This document shows positions 1 through 11,428 of a DNA stretch of 64,000 nucleotides, piece by piece (position 1 is the stretch's first letter; each line of letters opens with the position of its first letter). Source of the DNA: Cyanobium sp. NIES-981. Lineage in GTDB: Bacteria > Cyanobacteriota > Cyanobacteriia > PCC-6307 > Cyanobiaceae. The DNA lies in NCBI RefSeq assembly GCF_900088535.1, contig NZ_LT578417.1, positions 2,294,001 through 2,358,000 of the forward strand. The letters run 5' to 3'. A model generated the notes under the pieces. It was not told the DNA's origin. It did not search any database and worked only from the letters and a program-made list of their open reading frames with translations. A program made the translations under genes and the position numbers.

Positions 1-1
1 C

Positions 2-385
2 CTGCTGCGCACCACCCAGCCCCACCTGGCCCGGGAGCTGTACCTGCAGATCAGCGAAGGGGAGGCGAGTTTCGATGCTCTCGCCGTGGCCCATGCGGAG
101 GGACCCGAGCAGGCCACCCGCGGCATCGTGGGGCCGGTGCCGCTCACCCAGGCCCATCCGGAACTGGTGCAACGGCTGCGCACAGCCCATCCGGGCGTGG
201 TGCTCGAGCCCTTTCCCATCGGCGAGTGGTGGCTGCTGGTGCGGCTGGAGACCCTGATCCCTGCCAGCTTCAACGACGAGGTGGCCGACGCCATGATCCA
301 GGAGTTGCTGGACGAGTGGCTCGAGGAGGAGGTGGATGCCTGCCTCGCCCGCATGCGCCCCGGGACGGCGGAAGGGAGCCGATGA
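2..385 (+). CDS. Peptidylprolyl isomerase, PpiC/SurA-like, C-terminal part
   Basis: The reading frame is open from the left edge, so the gene is 5'-truncated. What remains is the end of a parvulin-like foldase: the stretch GIVGPVPLTQAHPELVQRL is typical of the C-terminal half of rotamase domains found beside cyanobacterial exporters. An acidic amphipathic tail follows (residues DEWLEEEVDACLARM). The stop overlaps the start of the next gene (ATGA), so the two are probably co-transcribed and co-translated. By context it would help fold or deliver the substrate of the adjacent type I secretion system; this is inferred. The catalytic part lies outside the window. Confidence 0.7.
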   Translation: MLRTTQPHLARELYLQISEGEASFDALAVAHAEGPEQATRGIVGPVPLTQAHPELVQRLRTAHPGVVLEPFPIGEWWLLVRLETLIPASFNDEVADAMIQELLDEWLEEEVDACLARMRPGTAEGSR

Positions 386-3348
386 CCACCAGCTTCGACC
401 TTGCCCAGCTGCGCGACCACCCCGCCTTCGCCGCCCTCTCGCCGCGGGGCCTGCAGCAGCTCGAGCGGCGCGTTGCGCGCCGGCCGTTCGCCCTGGCGGA
501 ACCCCTCTGCCATGGCGAGCTGATCCCCTCGCGGATCCTGCTGCTGCTCTCCGGCTCGGCCCGGCTGCTGGTGCGGGATCAGGGCACGCTGCGCACCGGC
601 GCCCGGCTGGGGGCCGGCAGCTTCGTGGGGCTGGCTTCCCTGCTGCGGGCCGCGGCCTGTGAGGAGGTGAGCGCGGCCTCGGCGGGGGAGGCGCTGGAGC
701 TGCCCGATGAGCTGGTGCTCGCGCTGCTGGAGCAGGAGCCGGGCTTCGCGGCCTGGTGCGGCGCGGAGCTGTTCGAGGCTGAGCTGCTGGACCTGCTGGC
801 GGGGCTGTTGGAGCGCTATCCCCGCGGCGGCCCGTCGTTGCTGGCCCTGCGGGCCGATGTCGCCGGCCGGGCCACCCTCGTGCCGCCCGAGCCCGGAGCT
901 CTCCAGAGCCTGCCCAGGGACCAGATCCTCTTCGCCGCCAGCCAGAACCTGCTGGAGCACCCCATCGGGGCCCGCCTGGATCCAGCCCAGGGTCTGCCAC
1001 GGGTCCGCCCGCCGCTGCCTCCCCGCCTGCTGGCCCTGCCGGAGGCCGTGCTGGCCCAGCTGGATGAGGCAGGCCCTTCCCGCGCGGGCCCGGAGGCCAT
1101 CGAGCTCGAGCCGGTGGAGGCGGTGGAGGCGTCGGCCCTGGCGCCGCGGGCGGCCGGGCCGGGCCCCCTGGCGAGCCGGCTGGATTTCGGCCAGGAGCCA
1201 CGCCCCGAGCTGCGGCTGCTGCGGGGAAGCGGGCCGCTGGAGGAAACGCTGGCCTGCTTCCAGATGCTGGCCATGGAGCTCAAGCTCCCCTTCCGGCGCG
1301 ACTCGATCGAGAAGATCCTGCGGGATGTGCTGCGGCGCGGCCAGACCCCCGACCTGCAGCTCTGCGGCAACATCGCCGCGATGATGGGGCTGCACGTGAG
1401 CGGCTACCGGATCCCGGCCGCCCAGGGCACCCGGCTGCAGGTTCCGTCGCTCGTGCCCTGGAGAGGCGGCTTCGCCCTGGTGCGCGCCGCCGATGCCAAG
1501 GGCCTGGTGCTGGCCTCACCGCGGGACGGCTGGGTGGAGCTCTCGCCGCGGCAGATCGAGCAGGAGTTCCCCAACGGCATCGAGCTGCTGCTGATGGAGC
1601 GCAGCAGCGCCACGCCGGATCAGCGCTTCAGTTTCAGCTGGTTCTGGCCTTCGCTCAAGCGCTACCGCGGCCTGCTGCTGCAGGTGCTGGTGGCCTCGTT
1701 CGTGGTGCAGCTGTTCAGCCTGGCCAATCCCCTGCTCATCCAGGTGATCATCGACAAGGTGATCGCCCAGCGCAGCCTCGACACCCTGCAGGTGCTGGGC
1801 ATCGCCCTGGTGGTGGTGACCCTGCTGGAGGGATTGATCGGAGCCCTGCGCACCTTCCTGTTCACCGAAACCACCAACCGCATCGATCTGCGCCTCGGTG
1901 CCGAGGTGATCGATCACCTGCTGCGCCTGCCGCTGAGTTATTTCGACCGCCGTCCGGTGGGGGAACTGGGAACGCGGGTGGCGGAACTGGAGAACATCCG
2001 GGAATTCCTCACCGGCCAGGCCCTCACCACCCTGCTCGACACCCTCTTTTCGGTGATCTACATCGTGGTGATGGTGTTCTACAGCTGGCTGCTGTCCCTG
2101 ATCGCCCTGTGCGTGCTCCCGATCCAGATCGGCCTCACCGTGCTGGGAGCCCCGCTGTTCCGGCGCCAGTACCGGGAGGCCGCCCACGAGAACGCCCGCA
2201 CCCAGAGCCACCTGGTGGAGGTGCTCACGGGCATCCAGACCGTGAAGGCCCAGAACGTGGAGATGATCAGCCGCTGGAAGTGGCAGGACCTCTACTCCCG
2301 TTACATCGCCCGCAGCTTCGAGAAGACCATCACCGGCACGGCGCTGGTGGAGACCTCCCAGGTGCTGCAGAAGCTGTCGCAGCTGCTGGTGCTGTGGGTG
2401 GGCGCGAGCCTGGTGCTCAAGGGGGAGATGAGCCTGGGCCAGCTGATCGCCTTCCGCATCATCTCCGGCTATGTCACCCAGCCCCTGCTGCGCCTGTCTT
2501 CGATCTGGCAGAACATCCAGGAGCTGAAGGTGTCGTTTGAGCGGCTGGCTGATGTGGTGGACACGCCTGAGGAGTCGGATGAGAAGGACAAGCAGAAGAT
2601 TCCCCTGCCTCCGATCAGCGGTGATGTGGAGTTCCGTGATGTCAGCTTCAGCTTCGAGCCCGACACGCCTCCGGTGCTGCGCCACGTGGATCTCGCGATT
2701 CCCGCCGGCACCTTCGTGGGGGTGGTGGGTCAGAGCGGCAGCGGCAAGAGCACACTGATGAAGCTGCTCACCCGGCTGTACAAACCGAACGCAGGAAAAA
2801 TCCTGATCGATCAGTTCGACATCGACAAGGTGGAGCTGTATTCCCTGCGCCGTCAGATCGGCATCGTGCCCCAGGAGCCCCTGCTGTTCAGCGGCACGGT
2901 GGCGGAAAACATCGCCCTCACCGACCCCGACGCCACCAGCGACGCGATCGTGGAGGCGGCCCGCCTGGCCTGCGCCCACGACTTCATCATGGAGCTGCCG
3001 GGCGGCTACAGCGCCAACGTGGGCGAGCGGGGCTCCGGCCTCTCCGGCGGCCAGCGCCAGCGGCTGGCCCTGGCCCGCACCCTGCTCTCCCGGCCCAAGC
3101 TGCTGGTGCTCGATGAGGCCACCAGCGCCCTGGACTACGACACGGAGCGGCGGGTCTGCGACAACCTGCTGGAGAATCTGCGCCACTGCACGGTGTTCTT
3201 CATCACCCACCGGCTCTCCACGATCCGGCGTGCCGACCTGATCGTGATGCTCCAGGACGGGGTGGTGGTGGAGAAGGGAACCCACGACCAGCTGGTGCAG
3301 CAGCGGGAGCGTTACTACGCTCTCTACAGGCAGCAGGAGGCGGCCTGA
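382..3348 (+). CDS. Type I secretion ABC exporter with N-terminal cNMP-like and C39-like domains
   Basis: An inner-membrane ATPase/permease that would drive protein or peptide export with the HlyD adaptor encoded next. The 988-residue protein, starting at the ATG that overlaps the upstream stop, reads in order: a cyclic-nucleotide-binding-like domain (about 1-150), a linker, a C39-like domain (about 290-440), a membrane domain (about 450-740) and an ATPase domain (from about 760). Visible ATPase motifs are Walker A GQSGSGKST, signature LSGGQRQRLALAR, Walker B LLVLDEATSALD and the switch histidine in ITHRLSTI. I see no convincing catalytic Cys in the C39-like domain, so it probably binds substrate rather than cleaving a leader. 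This resembles the Sll1180-type cyanobacterial HlyB proteins. The substrate is not evident here. Confidence 0.88.
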   Translation: MTTSFDLAQLRDHPAFAALSPRGLQQLERRVARRPFALAEPLCHGELIPSRILLLLSGSARLLVRDQGTLRTGARLGAGSFVGLASLLRAAACEEVSAASAGEALELPDELVLALLEQEPGFAAWCGAELFEAELLDLLAGLLERYPRGGPSLLALRADVAGRATLVPPEPGALQSLPRDQILFAASQNLLEHPIGARLDPAQGLPRVRPPLPPRLLALPEAVLAQLDEAGPSRAGPEAIELEPVEAVEASALAPRAAGPGPLASRLDFGQEPRPELRLLRGSGPLEETLACFQMLAMELKLPFRRDSIEKILRDVLRRGQTPDLQLCGNIAAMMGLHVSGYRIPAAQGTRLQVPSLVPWRGGFALVRAADAKGLVLASPRDGWVELSPRQIEQEFPNGIELLLMERSSATPDQRFSFSWFWPSLKRYRGLLLQVLVASFVVQLFSLANPLLIQVIIDKVIAQRSLDTLQVLGIALVVVTLLEGLIGALRTFLFTETTNRIDLRLGAEVIDHLLRLPLSYFDRRPVGELGTRVAELENIREFLTGQALTTLLDTLFSVIYIVVMVFYSWLLSLIALCVLPIQIGLTVLGAPLFRRQYREAAHENARTQSHLVEVLTGIQTVKAQNVEMISRWKWQDLYSRYIARSFEKTITGTALVETSQVLQKLSQLLVLWVGASLVLKGEMSLGQLIAFRIISGYVTQPLLRLSSIWQNIQELKVSFERLADVVDTPEESDEKDKQKIPLPPISGDVEFRDVSFSFEPDTPPVLRHVDLAIPAGTFVGVVGQSGSGKSTLMKLLTRLYKPNAGKILIDQFDIDKVELYSLRRQIGIVPQEPLLFSGTVAENIALTDPDATSDAIVEAARLACAHDFIMELPGGYSANVGERGSGLSGGQRQRLALARTLLSRPKLLVLDEATSALDYDTERRVCDNLLENLRHCTVFFITHRLSTIRRADLIVMLQDGVVVEKGTHDQLVQQRERYYALYRQQEAA

Positions 3349-4556
3349 TGGCTGACCAACCCCCGTCCTCCCCGCCCGTCAAGCGTTCCCGGGGAGCGCT
3401 GGCCCCCCGGCCTTCCTCCCTGGTGCGCGCCACCCAGACGGCGATCGAGCAGCGGGTGAAGAGCGGCCATGAAGGCATGGTGCTGCAGCAGTCGCGCTTC
3501 CTGGCGCGGGCCATCACCTGGACCCTGATCGGCACCACGGGCTTCGCCCTGGCCTGGCTGGCCCTGGCCAAGACCGACGAGGTGGTGATCGCCCCCGGCA
3601 AGCTGCAGCCGATCGGCGACGTCAAGACCGTCCAGATGCCGGTGGGTGGGGTGCTCGACACCATGCTGGTGAAGGAGGGCGAGCGGGTGAGCAAGGGGCA
3701 GGTGCTGCTGCGGCTCGACAACGAGACCACCGTGGATCGCCGGGACAGCCTGCGGGAGACGATCCAGGCGAAGGAGCGCCAGCTTTCCCTCAAGCAGCTG
3801 GAGCTGGACCGCTATCTCAACCTCAACGACACCGAGCAGCAGGTGCTGACCCGCAACCTCGAGCTGCAGCAGCAGGTGCTGGCCCGGCTGGAGTCGCTGC
3901 AGGGGGTGGGTGCCGTGCCGGAACTCGACTACCTGCAGCAGCGCAACCAGGTGCGGGAGGTGGAGGGAGAGCTGCAGAAGACCCAGGTGGACCGGCTGCG
4001 GCAGCAGGCTCTGCTGCAGCAGGCCGTGGCGGAGCTGCGCGGTGAGCTGGCGGACCTGCGCAGCCGGCTCACCGAGTCGAAGGTGAACATCCGCTACCAG
4101 GACGTGCGCTCCCCGGTGGATGGGGTGGTGTTCGACCTCAAGCCCACCGGACCGGGCTTCGTGGCCCAGGGCAGCGAGCCGGTGATGAAGATCGTGCCCC
4201 TCAACGATCTGGAGGCCAAGGTGGAGATCGACAGCGCCGACATCGGTTTCGTGCGGGTGGGCAAGCCCGTGGACATCAGCATCGATTCCTTCCCCTCCTC
4301 CGACTTCGGCGTGATCGAAGGCACGCTGGCGTCGATCGGCTCCGACGCCCTGCCACCGGAGGATCAGAAGCCGGCCTACCGCTTCCCGGCGGTGGTGAAG
4401 CTCAGCACCCAGGAGCTCCGGCTCAAATCCGGCCAGGCTCTGCCCCTGCAGGTGGGGATGTCGCTCACGGCCAACATCAAGCTGCGGCAGGTCACCTACC
4501 TGCAGCTGCTGCTGGGCGAGTTCAAGGACAAGGCCGATTCCCTGAAGCGTCTCTGA
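3348..4556 (+). CDS. HlyD-family membrane fusion (adaptor) protein
   Basis: Periplasmic adaptor linking the ABC exporter to an outer-membrane channel. The 402-residue protein has a cytoplasmic N-terminus, one membrane helix (about 50-70, TLIGTTGFALAWLALA), a first lipoyl-like half around VVIAPGKLQPIGDVKTVQ, a long Gln/Leu/Glu-rich coiled coil (about 125-245), and the second lipoyl half and beta-barrel from about 250 (DVRSPVDGVVFDLK). The start overlaps the exporter stop (TGATG), so this is one operon with the two genes before it. No outer-membrane TolC homologue follows; it must be encoded elsewhere. Confidence 0.9.
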   Translation: MADQPPSSPPVKRSRGALAPRPSSLVRATQTAIEQRVKSGHEGMVLQQSRFLARAITWTLIGTTGFALAWLALAKTDEVVIAPGKLQPIGDVKTVQMPVGGVLDTMLVKEGERVSKGQVLLRLDNETTVDRRDSLRETIQAKERQLSLKQLELDRYLNLNDTEQQVLTRNLELQQQVLARLESLQGVGAVPELDYLQQRNQVREVEGELQKTQVDRLRQQALLQQAVAELRGELADLRSRLTESKVNIRYQDVRSPVDGVVFDLKPTGPGFVAQGSEPVMKIVPLNDLEAKVEIDSADIGFVRVGKPVDISIDSFPSSDFGVIEGTLASIGSDALPPEDQKPAYRFPAVVKLSTQELRLKSGQALPLQVGMSLTANIKLRQVTYLQLLLGEFKDKADSLKRL

Positions 4557-4589
4557 ACTCGCTTGCGCTGAACTCGCTCATTAGCGCTG

Positions 4590-4619
4590 AGTAGCGCCCC
4601 AGTAGCGCCCCAGTAGCGC

Positions 4620-4622
<3 letters not shown>
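4590..4622. repeat. Three 11-bp tandem repeats between convergent genes
   Basis: The unit AGTAGCGCCCC occurs at 4590 and 4601, and a third, diverged copy (AGTAGCGCTCA) at 4612 ends exactly on the stop codon of pyrG. A second short duplication, TGAACTCGCT, lies just upstream around 4554-4577. The array fills most of the gap between the convergent hlyD-like gene and pyrG. No clear terminator stem is formed; it looks like local slippage. Confidence 0.6.
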
Positions 4623-6326
<1,704 letters not shown>

Positions 6327-6364
6327 CTACCGAGGGCGATCCGTTCGCCCTGTACCGGGGATGC

Positions 6365-6850
6365 TCAGCCCTCCAGCAGGCTGCGCAGCATCCAGGCGGT
6401 TTTCTCGTGGATCTGCAGCCGCTGGGTGAGCAGGTCGGCGGTGGGCTGGTCGTTGGCGTCCTCGGCCACGGCGATCACACCGCGGATGGTGCGGGCCACG
6501 GCCTCATGGCCCTGCACCAGCTCGCGCACCATCGCCAGGGCGGCGGGGATGCCTTGGGTTTCGGGGATGGAGGAGAGGCCGCTGTAGGTGCTGCCGCCGA
6601 AGGGGGCGGGGCAGCCGAGGGCGCGGATGCGCTCGGCGATCTCATCGAGGGCGGTCCAGAGCTCGGTGTACTGCTCCATGAACATCAGATGGAGCGTGTT
6701 GAACATCGGGCCGGTGACGTTCCAGTGGAAGCCATGGGTCTTGGCGTAGAGCACGGTGCTGTCGGCCAGCACCCGGCCCAGCCCCTCGGCGATCTGCTGG
6801 CGCTGGGCCTCGGGAATGCCGATGTCGATCGGGGGGGCGGAGATGGTCAT
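6365..6850 (-). CDS. dps: Dps-family ferritin-like DNA-protection protein
   Basis: Dodecameric mini-ferritin that oxidises and stores iron with peroxide and protects DNA. The 161-residue protein has the Dps pattern KTHGFHWNVTGPMFNTLH (first ferroxidase His) followed by ELWTALDEIAERIRALG with the Asp and Glu of the inter-subunit site. The N-terminal tail is short and not Lys-rich, so direct DNA binding through it is doubtful. Single gene, 51 nt from the sigma-factor gene's stop on the same strand. Confidence 0.93.
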   Translation of the reverse strand: MTISAPPIDIGIPEAQRQQIAEGLGRVLADSTVLYAKTHGFHWNVTGPMFNTLHLMFMEQYTELWTALDEIAERIRALGCPAPFGGSTYSGLSSIPETQGIPAALAMVRELVQGHEAVARTIRGVIAVAEDANDQPTADLLTQRLQIHEKTAWMLRSLLEG

Positions 6851-6901
6851 GGTTGCTAAGGCGTACTGAGTCCGTTTTAGCTCACCAGGGGACGCCGCCG
6901 C

Positions 6902-7918
6902 TCAGGGGCGGTCCAGGCTGTCGAGGTAGTCGCGCACGCGGCAACGGTTCTGGGGCTGACGCAGCTTCAGCAGGGCCCGCGACTCGATCTGCCGCACCCG
7001 CTCCCGCGACAGCTGCAGCTGTTCGCCGATCTCGGCCAGGGTGCGGGGGGTGTCGTCATCCAGCCCGAAGCGCTGCCGGATCACGGTGGCCTCGCGCTGG
7101 GTCAGCTCCCCCAGCAGCGCCTCCAGGTCGGCATGCAGCTGCTGGCGCGTGAGGGTCTGCTCCGGGGTGGCGTGGTCGTCCTCCAGCAGCTCCACCAGCG
7201 GGGTGTCGGCATGGGCGCCCACCTTTCCCTCCAGCGACACGGGCCGCGGGAGGTGGGTGAGGGTGCTGCGCAGCCGGGTTTCGTCCAGCCCCACGGCCCT
7301 GGCCAGTTCCGCCAGGGTGGGTTGGTGGCCGAGCTGGCGCGTCAGCTCGCCCTGGCAGGTGCGGATGCGGTTGAGGGTTTCGGTCACGTGCACCGGCAGG
7401 CGGATGGTGCGGCTCTGGCTGGCCAGGGCCCGGGTGATGCCCTGCCGGATCCACCAGTAGGCGTAGGTGCTGAAGCGGAAGCCCCGGCGCGGGTCGTAGC
7501 GCTCCACCGCCCGCTCCAGGCCCAGGGTGCCTTCCTGAATCAGATCGAGCAGGTCGAGCCCCCGGCGCTGGTATTTCTTGGCCACGGCCACCACCAGCCG
7601 CAGGTTGGCCTGCAGCATCCGTTCCTTGGCACGGCGGCCCCGGTGCAGGGCCTGGCGCAGGTCGGGAGGCTGGAGGCCGCAGCGCTCGGCCCAGGCCAGC
7701 AGCTCGCCATCGCCGCGCTGCCGCAGCAGGTTCTCCCGCTCCTGCACCAGGCGGGCCAGCAGGATCTCCTCCTCCTGCCGCAGCAGGTCCACCCGGCCGA
7801 TCTCCTGCAGATACAGCCGAACCGGATCGCTGGTGGAGCTGGCCTGGCCGGTGGTGGCGGCCCTGGTGGGCGGAGCGTGGGTCAAGACCTGGAACCGGAC
7901 TGTCCCCACCGTTGTCAC
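6902..7918 (-). CDS. RNA polymerase sigma factor, sigma-70 family group 2 type
   Basis: Non-housekeeping sigma-70 homologue. Region 1.2 is seen in SDPVRLYLQEIGRVDLLRQ, region 2 in ANLRLVVAVAKKYQRRG, DLIQEGTLGLERAVERYD and FSTYAYWWIRQGITRAL, region 3 after IRLPVHVTETL, and region 4 helix-turn-helix in TLAEIGEQLQLSRERVRQIE. There is no long region 1.1, so this is not the primary SigA. I chose the GTG at 7918, which gives about 338 residues; the frame stays open to an ATG at 8047, but that would run 32 nt into aspS and the added residues are low-complexity and not sigma-like. Confidence 0.88.
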   Translation of the reverse strand: MTTVGTVRFQVLTHAPPTRAATTGQASSTSDPVRLYLQEIGRVDLLRQEEEILLARLVQERENLLRQRGDGELLAWAERCGLQPPDLRQALHRGRRAKERMLQANLRLVVAVAKKYQRRGLDLLDLIQEGTLGLERAVERYDPRRGFRFSTYAYWWIRQGITRALASQSRTIRLPVHVTETLNRIRTCQGELTRQLGHQPTLAELARAVGLDETRLRSTLTHLPRPVSLEGKVGAHADTPLVELLEDDHATPEQTLTRQQLHADLEALLGELTQREATVIRQRFGLDDDTPRTLAEIGEQLQLSRERVRQIESRALLKLRQPQNRCRVRDYLDSLDRP

Positions 7919-8015
7919 CAGGGTGGGGAAGGCCCCTGATTCGGCCGCTTTGCTTCGGTTTTCGGCGCAACCGGGCCGCCGAACCGCCAGCGGCCCTTGG
8001 GAAGGGCCCTGCGGA

Positions 8016-9836
8016 TCAGACCTCCTCCACCCAGGTGCTGGCCACATGCAGCTCCTCCAGCTGCTGCGGGGCCACTCCGGCGGGGGCCTGGGTCATCAGG
8101 CAGCGGGCCTGCTGGGTTTTCGGGAAGGCGATCGTGTCGCGGATCGACTCCTCGCCCGCCAGCAGCATCACGATCCGGTCCACGCCGAAGGCCAGGCCGC
8201 CATGGGGCGGCGCGCCCATGTCAAGGGCTTCCATCAGGAAGCCGAACTGGGCCTCGGCCTCCTCCAGGGGCAGGCCGATGGTCTGCAGCACCTGGCGCTG
8301 CAGGGCCGAATCGTGGATGCGCAGCGAACCGCCGCCCAGCTCCAGGCCATTGAGCACCAGGTCGTAGGCCTGGGCGCGGGCGGTGGGCAGGGTTTCGGCC
8401 CAGGCGGCCGGATCGCTGCCCAGATCCTCGGCGTTGGGGGCGCAGAAGGGATGGTGCAGGGCCTCGAGGCGGTTCTCGCCGGCGTTGAACTCGAACATCG
8501 GGAAATCCACCACCCAGAGGAAGTTCCAGCGGTCGTTCGCGCTGTCGGGCTGCACCAGGCCCAGCTCACGGGCCAGGTACTGGCGCACCCGGTCGAGGGC
8601 CTTGTTCACCGTGGCGGTGTCGCCGGCGCCGAACAGGATCAGGGTGCCGGGCCCGGCGCCGGTGCGCTGCAGCAGTTCGGCCCTCTTCTCGCCTGTGAGG
8701 TTGTCCTTGATGGCGCCGATGGTGTCGATCTCGCCGTTCTCGCGCACGCGGATGAAGGCCAGGCCGCCGGCGCCGGCCTTCTGGGCTTCGCTGAACACGT
8801 CACCGCCCGGCTTGATGCGCACGTTCGAAACGGCGTCATTGCCGCCGGGCACGGCGATGCACTTCACCGCACCGCCGGCGGCCACGGCGCCTGAAAAAAC
8901 CTTGAAGCCCATGTCCGCCACCAGGTCGCTCACGTTCACCAGCTCCATGCCGTAGCGGGTGTCGGGCCGGTCGGTGCCGTAGCGCTCCATGGCCTCATGC
9001 CAGGTGAGGCGGGGGAAGGGGCGGGGCAGCTCCACGCCCTTCACGGTGTGCCAGATGTGGGCGATCAGGGCCTCGTTGAGCTCGAGGATCTGCTCCTGAT
9101 CCATGAAGCTCATCTCCATGTCCAGCTGGGTGAACTCCGGCTGGCGGTCGGCCCGGAGGTCCTCGTCGCGGAAGCAGCGGGCCACCTGGTAGTAGCGCTC
9201 GATGCCGCCCACCATCAGCAGCTGCTTGAACAGCTGGGGCGACTGGGGCAGGGCGAACCACTCACCGCCGCACACCCGGCTCGGCACCAGGTAGTCGCGG
9301 GCCCCCTCGGGGGTGGAGCGGGTGAGCACGGGTGTTTCCACCTCGATGAAGCCCTGCTCTTCGAGGAAGCGGCGGGCGGCCTGGATCGTGCGGGCCCGCA
9401 GCCGCAGGTTGCCGTTCATGCGCTCACGGCGCAGGTCGAGGTAGCGGTGGCGCAGCCGCAGCTCCTCGCGGGTGTTCTCCTCGTCGTGCACCGACACGGG
9501 GAAGGGCAGGTTGGCCTTGACGCTGTTCAGCACGGTGATGGCGCTGGCCAGCACTTCCACGGTGCCGGTGGCGAGTTTCTCGTTGATGGATTCGGGGGGG
9601 CGCTGCCGCACCTTGCCCTCCACCTGGATCACCGTTTCGTTGCGCAGGTGTTCGGCCACGGCGAAGGCCTCAGCGCCGAGGTCGGGGTCCACGGTGATCT
9701 GCACCGTGCCGCTGCGATCGCGCAGGTCGATGAAGATCACGCCGCCGTGGTCGCGGCGCCGGTCCACCCAGCCGCAGAGCCGCACCTTCTGGCCGGTGGC
9801 GTTCTGGAGCAGGTCGCCGCACCCGTGGCTGCGCAT
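8016..9836 (-). CDS. aspS: Aspartyl-tRNA synthetase
   Basis: Class II synthetase charging tRNA-Asp. The 606-residue protein has the OB-fold anticodon domain at the N-terminus ([24 protein letters not shown]), class II motif 2 around [19 protein letters not shown], a GAD insertion domain in the middle, and motif 3 in [20 protein letters not shown]. Picocyanobacterial homologues begin MRSxGCGDL, so the second ATG (9836) is preferred to 9854. Because cyanobacteria of this group usually also have tRNA-dependent amidation, this enzyme may be non-discriminating; the sequence alone does not settle that. Confidence 0.96.
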   Translation of the reverse strand: MRSHGCGDLLQNATGQKVRLCGWVDRRRDHGGVIFIDLRDRSGTVQITVDPDLGAEAFAVAEHLRNETVIQVEGKVRQRPPESINEKLATGTVEVLASAITVLNSVKANLPFPVSVHDEENTREELRLRHRYLDLRRERMNGNLRLRARTIQAARRFLEEQGFIEVETPVLTRSTPEGARDYLVPSRVCGGEWFALPQSPQLFKQLLMVGGIERYYQVARCFRDEDLRADRQPEFTQLDMEMSFMDQEQILELNEALIAHIWHTVKGVELPRPFPRLTWHEAMERYGTDRPDTRYGMELVNVSDLVADMGFKVFSGAVAAGGAVKCIAVPGGNDAVSNVRIKPGGDVFSEAQKAGAGGLAFIRVRENGEIDTIGAIKDNLTGEKRAELLQRTGAGPGTLILFGAGDTATVNKALDRVRQYLARELGLVQPDSANDRWNFLWVVDFPMFEFNAGENRLEALHHPFCAPNAEDLGSDPAAWAETLPTARAQAYDLVLNGLELGGGSLRIHDSALQRQVLQTIGLPLEEAEAQFGFLMEALDMGAPPHGGLAFGVDRIVMLLAGEESIRDTIAFPKTQQARCLMTQAPAGVAPQQLEELHVASTWVEEV

Positions 9837-9952
9837 GCCGAGATCCCTGAGCAATCGGCGATTTTCCCACTCGGAGGGGCTGGCCGCGGCCGGGCGCAGC
9901 CGGCGCCGCCCGGATGGGCCAGCATGCAGGGGGCCTGCTGCGTTGCTGCGTC

Positions 9953-10174
9953 ATGCACTTTCCCGGTTCGCTGGATGCGCTCAAGGCCCACGTGGCCGCC
10001 CTCGAGCTCCAGGGCCACTGGAGCCACGAAGGCGTGTTTGACGTGTTCCGGCTGGAGGACGGTGAAATGATCAACTTCTGGCCGGCCTCGGGCGAACTCC
10101 AGGTGAAGGGCCACCCCGAGCGCTCCGCCGCCCTGCTGGCCCGGTTGAGCGCCCGCATCGGCAGCGGCGCCTAA
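9953..10174 (+). CDS. Small conserved protein of unknown function
   Basis: A 73-residue acidic protein starting MHFPGSLDALKAHVAALELQ. It has no membrane segment and no recognised motif; the pattern of alternating helix and strand (EGVFDVFRLEDGEMINFWP) suggests a small compact alpha/beta fold. The frame is open further upstream (to 9914) but those residues are Cys/Gly-rich and unlike the rest, so the ATG at 9953 is preferred. It runs convergent with gcvT, sharing the last four bases. I do not recognise the function. Confidence 0.6.
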   Translation: MHFPGSLDALKAHVAALELQGHWSHEGVFDVFRLEDGEMINFWPASGELQVKGHPERSAALLARLSARIGSGA

Positions 10175-11277
10175 CGCCGGTAGAAGGGCCGCTTCACCAC
10201 CAGCGCCGGCTCGGCCCTGCCGCGGATCTCCACGGCCAGTTCGGTGCCGAGGCGGGCGGCCTCGACGGGCACATAGGCCAGGGCGATCGCTTCGCCGAGG
10301 GTGGGCGACCAGGTGCCGCTGGTCACCTCCCCCACGGTCTCCCCGTTCCGCAGCACGGGATAGCCGTGGCGGGCGATGGCGCGGCCCTGAAGCTTCAGGC
10401 CCACCAGCCGGCGACGTACCCCCTCGGCGCTCTGCCGTTCCAGCACCTCCCGCCCCACGAAGGGCTTGGGCATCTCCAGGTGCACCAGCCAGCCCAGGCC
10501 CGCCTCCAGGGGGGTGGTGCGGGCATCCATCTCCTGGCCGTAGAGGTGCATGGCGGCCTCCAGGCGCAGGGTGTCGCGGGCGCCGAGGCCGCAGGGGGTG
10601 ACGCCCTCCTCCACCAGCTGCTGCCAGAGGGCGATGCCGGCGGCGCGGGGCAGCAGCAGCTCGAAGCCGTCCTCGCCGGTGTAGCCCGTGCGCCCCACGA
10701 AGGCGGTGCAGCCGGCCAGCTCCAGCTCCCGGTGGCCGAAGCGGGGCAGGCCCTCCAAGCTGGTGCCGCTGAGGGTCTCCAGCCGGCTCTGGGCTTGCGG
10801 GCCCTGCAGGGCCAGCAGCACGCCGTCGCCCTTGCGGTCGGCGATGCTGATGCCCAGGGGTTCGAGCTGGCTGCGGATCCAGGCCGTGTCGCTGTCGGCG
10901 CAGGCGGCGTTGATCACCAGCACCAGCTCCTCGCTGATCTCTCCGCCGGCATCGGCCCGGCGGCCCCGGTCGTAGACGATCAGATCGTCGCGGATGCCGC
11001 CCTCCTCGTTGAGCAGCACGGTGTAGCAGGCCTCGCCGGGGCCGATCCGGAACAGGTCAGTGGGCACCAGCCCCTGCAGGGCATCCTTGGCGCCATCGCC
11101 GCGCAGGCTGAGCACCCCCATGTGGGAGATGTCGAACACGCCGCAGCGCTGGCGCACCGCCTGGTGTTCGGCCACCAGGCCCGCGAACTGCACGGGCATC
11201 TCCCAGCCGGCGAACGGCACGAGGCGGGCACCCGCCGCCTGGATGGCCGCATGGAGGGGTGTGCGCTGCAGATCCAC
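10171..11277 (-). CDS. gcvT: Aminomethyltransferase (glycine cleavage T protein)
   Basis: Transfers the methylene group from lipoyl-bound aminomethyl to tetrahydrofolate in glycine cleavage, important for photorespiratory glycine in cyanobacteria. The 368-residue protein has the usual N-terminus (TPLHAAIQAAGARLVPFAGW), the folate-binding segment FDISHMGVLSLRG with its Asp, GRTGYTGEDGFELLLP in the middle, and a C-terminal barrel (GEVTSGTWSPTLGEAIALAYV). Length and order are normal. It is a stand-alone gene on the minus strand, divergent from the small Cys-rich gene. Confidence 0.95.
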   Translation of the reverse strand: MDLQRTPLHAAIQAAGARLVPFAGWEMPVQFAGLVAEHQAVRQRCGVFDISHMGVLSLRGDGAKDALQGLVPTDLFRIGPGEACYTVLLNEEGGIRDDLIVYDRGRRADAGGEISEELVLVINAACADSDTAWIRSQLEPLGISIADRKGDGVLLALQGPQAQSRLETLSGTSLEGLPRFGHRELELAGCTAFVGRTGYTGEDGFELLLPRAAGIALWQQLVEEGVTPCGLGARDTLRLEAAMHLYGQEMDARTTPLEAGLGWLVHLEMPKPFVGREVLERQSAEGVRRRLVGLKLQGRAIARHGYPVLRNGETVGEVTSGTWSPTLGEAIALAYVPVEAARLGTELAVEIRGRAEPALVVKRPFYRR

Positions 11278-11428
11278 AGGCGTCGGAGCGGGTGCCTGAG
11301 GTTATGGCGGCCGTCGCGGGGTCTGCACAGATCCTCTGCAGACCTCCGAAGACAATCGGGAGATTCGGTTTCTTCGCCAGACGCGGCGGCGCAGGCTCAC
11401 TAGTTTGGGCGCCCCGGAAGTTGCCTGG

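Noticed and set aside
1516-3285. Long minus-strand open frame over the ABC exporter
   Set aside because: His/Gln/Gly-rich composition typical of an antisense frame in high-G+C DNA; the plus-strand exporter has all ABC motifs.
7919-8047. N-terminal extension of the sigma factor to the ATG at 8047
   Set aside because: Overlaps the end of aspS and encodes residues unlike sigma region 1; the GTG at 7918 gives a normal group 2 length.
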